A stretch of DNA of 64,000 nt from Exiguobacterium qingdaonense (lineage in GTDB: Bacteria > Bacillota > Bacilli > Exiguobacteriales > Exiguobacteriaceae). Below are positions 61,725-64,000 of this stretch, piece after piece; positions within the stretch are counted from its first letter, which is position 1; the number at the start of each line of letters is the position of its first letter. Below the pieces are notes generated by a model. That model saw nothing but the letters and a program-made list of their open reading frames with translations, did no database searches and was not told the origin of the DNA. The stretch lies in the NCBI RefSeq assembly GCF_018617855.1, contig NZ_JACSKY010000004.1:1-64000 (forward strand), in the 5' to 3' direction. The translations under genes and the position numbers were made by a program.

Positions 61725-62356
61725 CCTTTACTGACCAAGTTATGTTGGAACGCATAGACGACTGCCTGTGTCCGGTCATAGACGTCAAGCTTCGTCAAAA
61801 TGTTCGACACGTGTGTCTTCACCGTTTTTAGTGAAATGAATAACTCGTCGGCAATCACTTGATTCGACTTTCCTTCCGCCATTAGTTGCAAAATCTCTTT
61901 TTCTCGGGCAGTGAGACTCTCGTGAAGCGTCATTTCCGGATGACGTAGACGCTCGAGCATTTTTCCCGTCACCTGGGCGGCCATGACCGGATTGCCGGCA
62001 GCGGTTTGACGAATCGCATCTGCGATTTCGTTTGCATTCGCTGTCTTGAGGACATAGCTCATCGCACCAGCTTCGATGACCGGATACACTTTCTCATCAT
62101 CCAAGAAACTCGTCACGACTAATATTTTCGCCTCTTTCCAACTTGCTTTAATTCGTTTCGTCGATTCGACTCCGTCAACGGGCTCCATAACCAAGTCCAT
62201 GAGGACAACGTCCGGCTTTTCAGCAATCGCAAGCTCCGCTCCCGTCGCTCCGTCGGACGCTTCGCCGACAACTTCGATGTCCGGTTGTGTCGATAAAAAG
62301 GCAGATACGCCCGCCCGAACCATTTCGTGATCATCAATTAATACGACTCGAATCAT
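61721..62356 (-). CDS. liaR: Response regulator LiaR
   Basis: This ~211-aa NarL/LuxR-family regulator has a receiver domain (DDHEMVRAG, phosphorylated D54 in VLMDLVMEP, K in VLKTANA) and a C-terminal LuxR helix-turn-helix (LTAREKEILQLMAEGKSNQVIADELFISLKTVKTHVSNIL). ATG at 62356 has better spacing from GGAGG than the ATG at 62359. It directly follows liaS, and the order liaF-liaS-liaR is diagnostic of the cell-envelope stress system. Confidence 0.9.
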   Translation of the reverse strand: MIRVVLIDDHEMVRAGVSAFLSTQPDIEVVGEASDGATGAELAIAEKPDVVLMDLVMEPVDGVESTKRIKASWKEAKILVVTSFLDDEKVYPVIEAGAMSYVLKTANANEIADAIRQTAAGNPVMAAQVTGKMLERLRHPEMTLHESLTAREKEILQLMAEGKSNQVIADELFISLKTVKTHVSNILTKLDVYDRTQAVVYAFQHNLVSKG

Positions 62357-62358
62357 CA

Positions 62359-63381
62359 TTACCCCTCCACTTGTTGTTTCACACGTACTTCGATTTGCGT
62401 CCCGACATTCGGCACACTGACCAGCCTCAATGTTCCACCGACTTCGGCTGTGCGCTCTCTTATCGATTGTAATCCATATGAGGCGACTTGTGTATCGTCC
62501 ACATTAAATCCGATTCCGTCATCATTAATCTTTAAAATGACCGTCTGTTGAACGGTACGCATCTCAATCTCTAGACGCGTCGCTTTTGCGTGCCGTAACG
62601 TGTTGCTGATGGCTTCCTGAACAATCCGAAACAATTCATTTTCAGTGTGTCGGGACAGTTTCACTTCTTCTAATCGCCAGACGAGTTCGGTCGACTGCTT
62701 ACGGGACAGTTCCTCTAACAAACGCTCGATTCCCGTCTTTAACGTCATACCTTCTAGTTCGACCGGCCGAAGCTGCAGGAGCAACGAGCGCATCTCTGCT
62801 TGTGCCGTTTGAGCCATGAGCTCGACTTGCGCCATTTGTTTACTCGCTAGTTCCGGTTTCGTCTGCATCGTTTGTTTGACCGCTGTCGTCATCATCGAAA
62901 TGGCATATAGCTGCTGACTCACCGAGTCATGAAGTTCGCGCGCGACGCGTCGTCTTTCTTCAACGACGGCTTCACTGCGTGCCTCTTCCACACTAAGGGG
63001 ACGCTCGCCAACCCGCTTCGCCATCTCGACCATCTCTTGGCGCTGTTTTGAAACGCGGACGATGCGCTCGAGCGTATCCCGGTAAGGGGACAAGGGACGA
63101 AATGTGATATCTTTTTGATTTTCTAGTTTCCACAGGGCATTGGCAACTTCCCGAAAGTCTCGGCGCAAATAAAAATACGAACCGACACCAAAAATACTCC
63201 CAATCAAGACAGCGATCACTAAGATGGACACACCGAAAGGCAACCCTTCTTCACGTGAAAACAAGTCGCTCAGTGAAGTCGAGTCACCTATGAGAAACGC
63301 TACTGTAATCAAGAAAGCCGTCAAAAGACTACTGAACAACTGATGCCAGACGACCGTTCGTGGATAAGAGTCTTTTTTCAT
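62359..63381 (-). CDS. liaS: Sensor histidine kinase LiaS
   Basis: This 340-aa kinase of the NarX/DesK type has two N-terminal helices (about residues 12-32 and 47-70) with a very short extracellular loop, typical of intramembrane-sensing kinases. The phospho-acceptor is in RRVARELHDSVSQQLYAIS and the ATPase domain has NTLRHAKA, NDDGIGF and GLQSIRERTAEVGG. LiaF inhibits LiaS until the envelope is damaged. It overlaps liaF by 4 nt. Confidence 0.92.
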   Translation of the reverse strand: MKKDSYPRTVVWHQLFSSLLTAFLITVAFLIGDSTSLSDLFSREEGLPFGVSILVIAVLIGSIFGVGSYFYLRRDFREVANALWKLENQKDITFRPLSPYRDTLERIVRVSKQRQEMVEMAKRVGERPLSVEEARSEAVVEERRRVARELHDSVSQQLYAISMMTTAVKQTMQTKPELASKQMAQVELMAQTAQAEMRSLLLQLRPVELEGMTLKTGIERLLEELSRKQSTELVWRLEEVKLSRHTENELFRIVQEAISNTLRHAKATRLEIEMRTVQQTVILKINDDGIGFNVDDTQVASYGLQSIRERTAEVGGTLRLVSVPNVGTQIEVRVKQQVEG

Positions 63382-64000
63382 ACCGTCATCACCTCGACAC
63401 TTCCGCTCATGAGCACGATATGAATCCGAACTTTCCGTGTGGCTTGGACATAGTCGTCAGACGCTGTATAGAACCGGCGATTGAACACGGGTGAATAGTT
63501 CGATTCATCGACCTGTACTTTCCCAAATCCGATTGACGCATCAATCGAATAATCATAACCGGCCGGAATGAGGATTCGGATGTCTCCAGCTAGTCCATTG
63601 AGGAGCAAGAATGTCTCCCCTTCCGGAATAATCGCTTGAGACAGGTCCATCTCGACATCTCTGAGTAAGAAGAACTCATTTGTATCACGTAAAACGTAAT
63701 GTCCCGATTCTTTCATACCAAATGAAAAGGCTTGTTCTTGGCGAAGGGGTGTCCGAATTTTCGATTCTCCAGGTCGATTCTTATACAGGCGATAACCGAA
63801 TAATAATAAGAGCCCGGAGAGCACGAATCCGAATGCGGCAGATGAGAAAATCAAGCCAATTAGAAGAATGCCACCCATCGCATAGAAGATATAACTTGCT
63901 GACTGTTTACCCCGACGGCTGAAACGTCGTCCGATATAGAGGAGAAGCAATGGGAGGATCATGCTGAATAAGACACTATTTCCACCCGTCACGATATCGA
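63378..64000 (-). CDS. liaF: LiaF, negative regulator of LiaRS (5' end outside the window)
   Basis: The visible ~207 codons contain hydrophobic helices (about 40 of the first 70 residues) and the C-terminal LiaF domain, a beta-rich region with DLSQAIIPEGETFLLLNGLAGDIRILIPAGYDYSIDASIGFGKVQV. A GTG at 63992 could be a start, but the frame stays open to the edge and B. subtilis LiaF is longer (about 240 aa), so the gene is probably truncated by the window. Confidence 0.85.
   Translation of the reverse strand, partial: DIVTGGNSVLFSMILPLLLLYIGRRFSRRGKQSASYIFYAMGGILLIGLIFSSAAFGFVLSGLLLLFGYRLYKNRPGESKIRTPLRQEQAFSFGMKESGHYVLRDTNEFFLLRDVEMDLSQAIIPEGETFLLLNGLAGDIRILIPAGYDYSIDASIGFGKVQVDESNYSPVFNRRFYTASDDYVQATRKVRIHIVLMSGSVEVMTV

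Noticed and set aside
1..64000. Search for mobile elements, prophage, toxin-antitoxin pairs, secondary-metabolite clusters, CRISPR or tRNA genes
   Set aside because: No transposase, integrase, phage structural gene, repeat-spacer array or tRNA cloverleaf was recognised anywhere in the window.

Overview
The window looks like a chromosomal segment of a low-to-moderate GC Gram-positive bacterium of the order Bacillales, most probably Exiguobacterium or a close relative. This rests on strong Shine-Dalgarno sites, many TTG/GTG starts, Bacillus-type regulators (PerR, LiaFSR) and a gene order that follows, with gaps, the B. subtilis stretch yfmR - mapB - yfkAB - yfhF/recX/yfhH/yfhJ/yfhP/mutY - ygaC/ygaD/gsaB/perR/ygzB/ygxA - rrn. 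The spore genes I recall from that B. subtilis stretch (for example sspE) are not seen, which fits a non-sporulating relative. The genus call is inference. There is no insertion sequence, prophage, CRISPR array or tRNA gene, so the window reads as core genome.

Layout. 1-350: the 5' end of a 16S rRNA gene on the minus strand with a leader and two tandem promoters. 350-10.4 kb: a membrane-tethered phosphate-binding-like protein, ygxA, ygzB, perR with an autoregulatory-type promoter, gsaB, a DCC oxidoreductase, ABC exporter ygaD, nucleoside-phosphatase ygaC, an SRPBCC protein, mutY and yfhP. 10.4-13.9 kb: yceI, an aldehyde dehydrogenase with DUF779 partner, and a NERD protein. 13.9-18.4 kb: an XRE-cupin regulator followed by potABCD (polyamine uptake). 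18.4-20.3 kb: yfhJ, yfhH and an orphan rtcB. 20.3-24.4 kb: a bmrCD-type heterodimeric drug exporter preceded by a leader peptide and a transcription attenuator. 24.4-29.9 kb: lactate permease, recX, yfhF, an amidohydrolase and a GNAT enzyme with a structured leader. 30-32.1 kb: a two-component system. 32.2-38.9 kb: small stress-like proteins, cdd, rlmCD, yfkAB, MFS and EamA transporters. 39-43.6 kb: an iron-efflux ATPase (PfeT type) behind PerR and Fur boxes, a PfkB kinase, a Nudix hydrolase and a YihY protein. 43.6-52.4 kb: carbonic anhydrase and menA facing menF-D-H-B-E-C. 52.4-57.3 kb: mapB, a degenerate EAL protein of YkuI type, cshA and cvfB. 57.6-61.2 kb: three small unknown proteins, plsC and an ABC-F protein. 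61.2-64 kb: a GNAT gene and liaFSR, with liaF running off the window.

How the genes work together. The men block holds the chorismate-to-DHNA-CoA enzymes and the prenyltransferase; the DHNA-CoA thioesterase and the final methyltransferase must lie elsewhere. PerR links the peroxide response to the iron exporter. PotABCD with its XRE-cupin regulator forms one polyamine uptake unit. LiaFSR is a cell-envelope stress sensor.

The most interesting signals are regulatory: (1) a 22-codon leader ORF plus a 20-bp terminator hairpin before bmrC; (2) an intrinsic-terminator-like hairpin immediately before the cshA start, with a possible mini-ORF over its 5' arm; (3) a PerR box plus a 25-bp perfect Fur-type palindrome before pfeT; (4) promoter-spanning direct repeats before the PfkB kinase; (5) a structured leader of unknown class before a GNAT gene. 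I see no clearly new multi-gene system. All motif calls are from reading the sequence by eye; no search or folding program was run.
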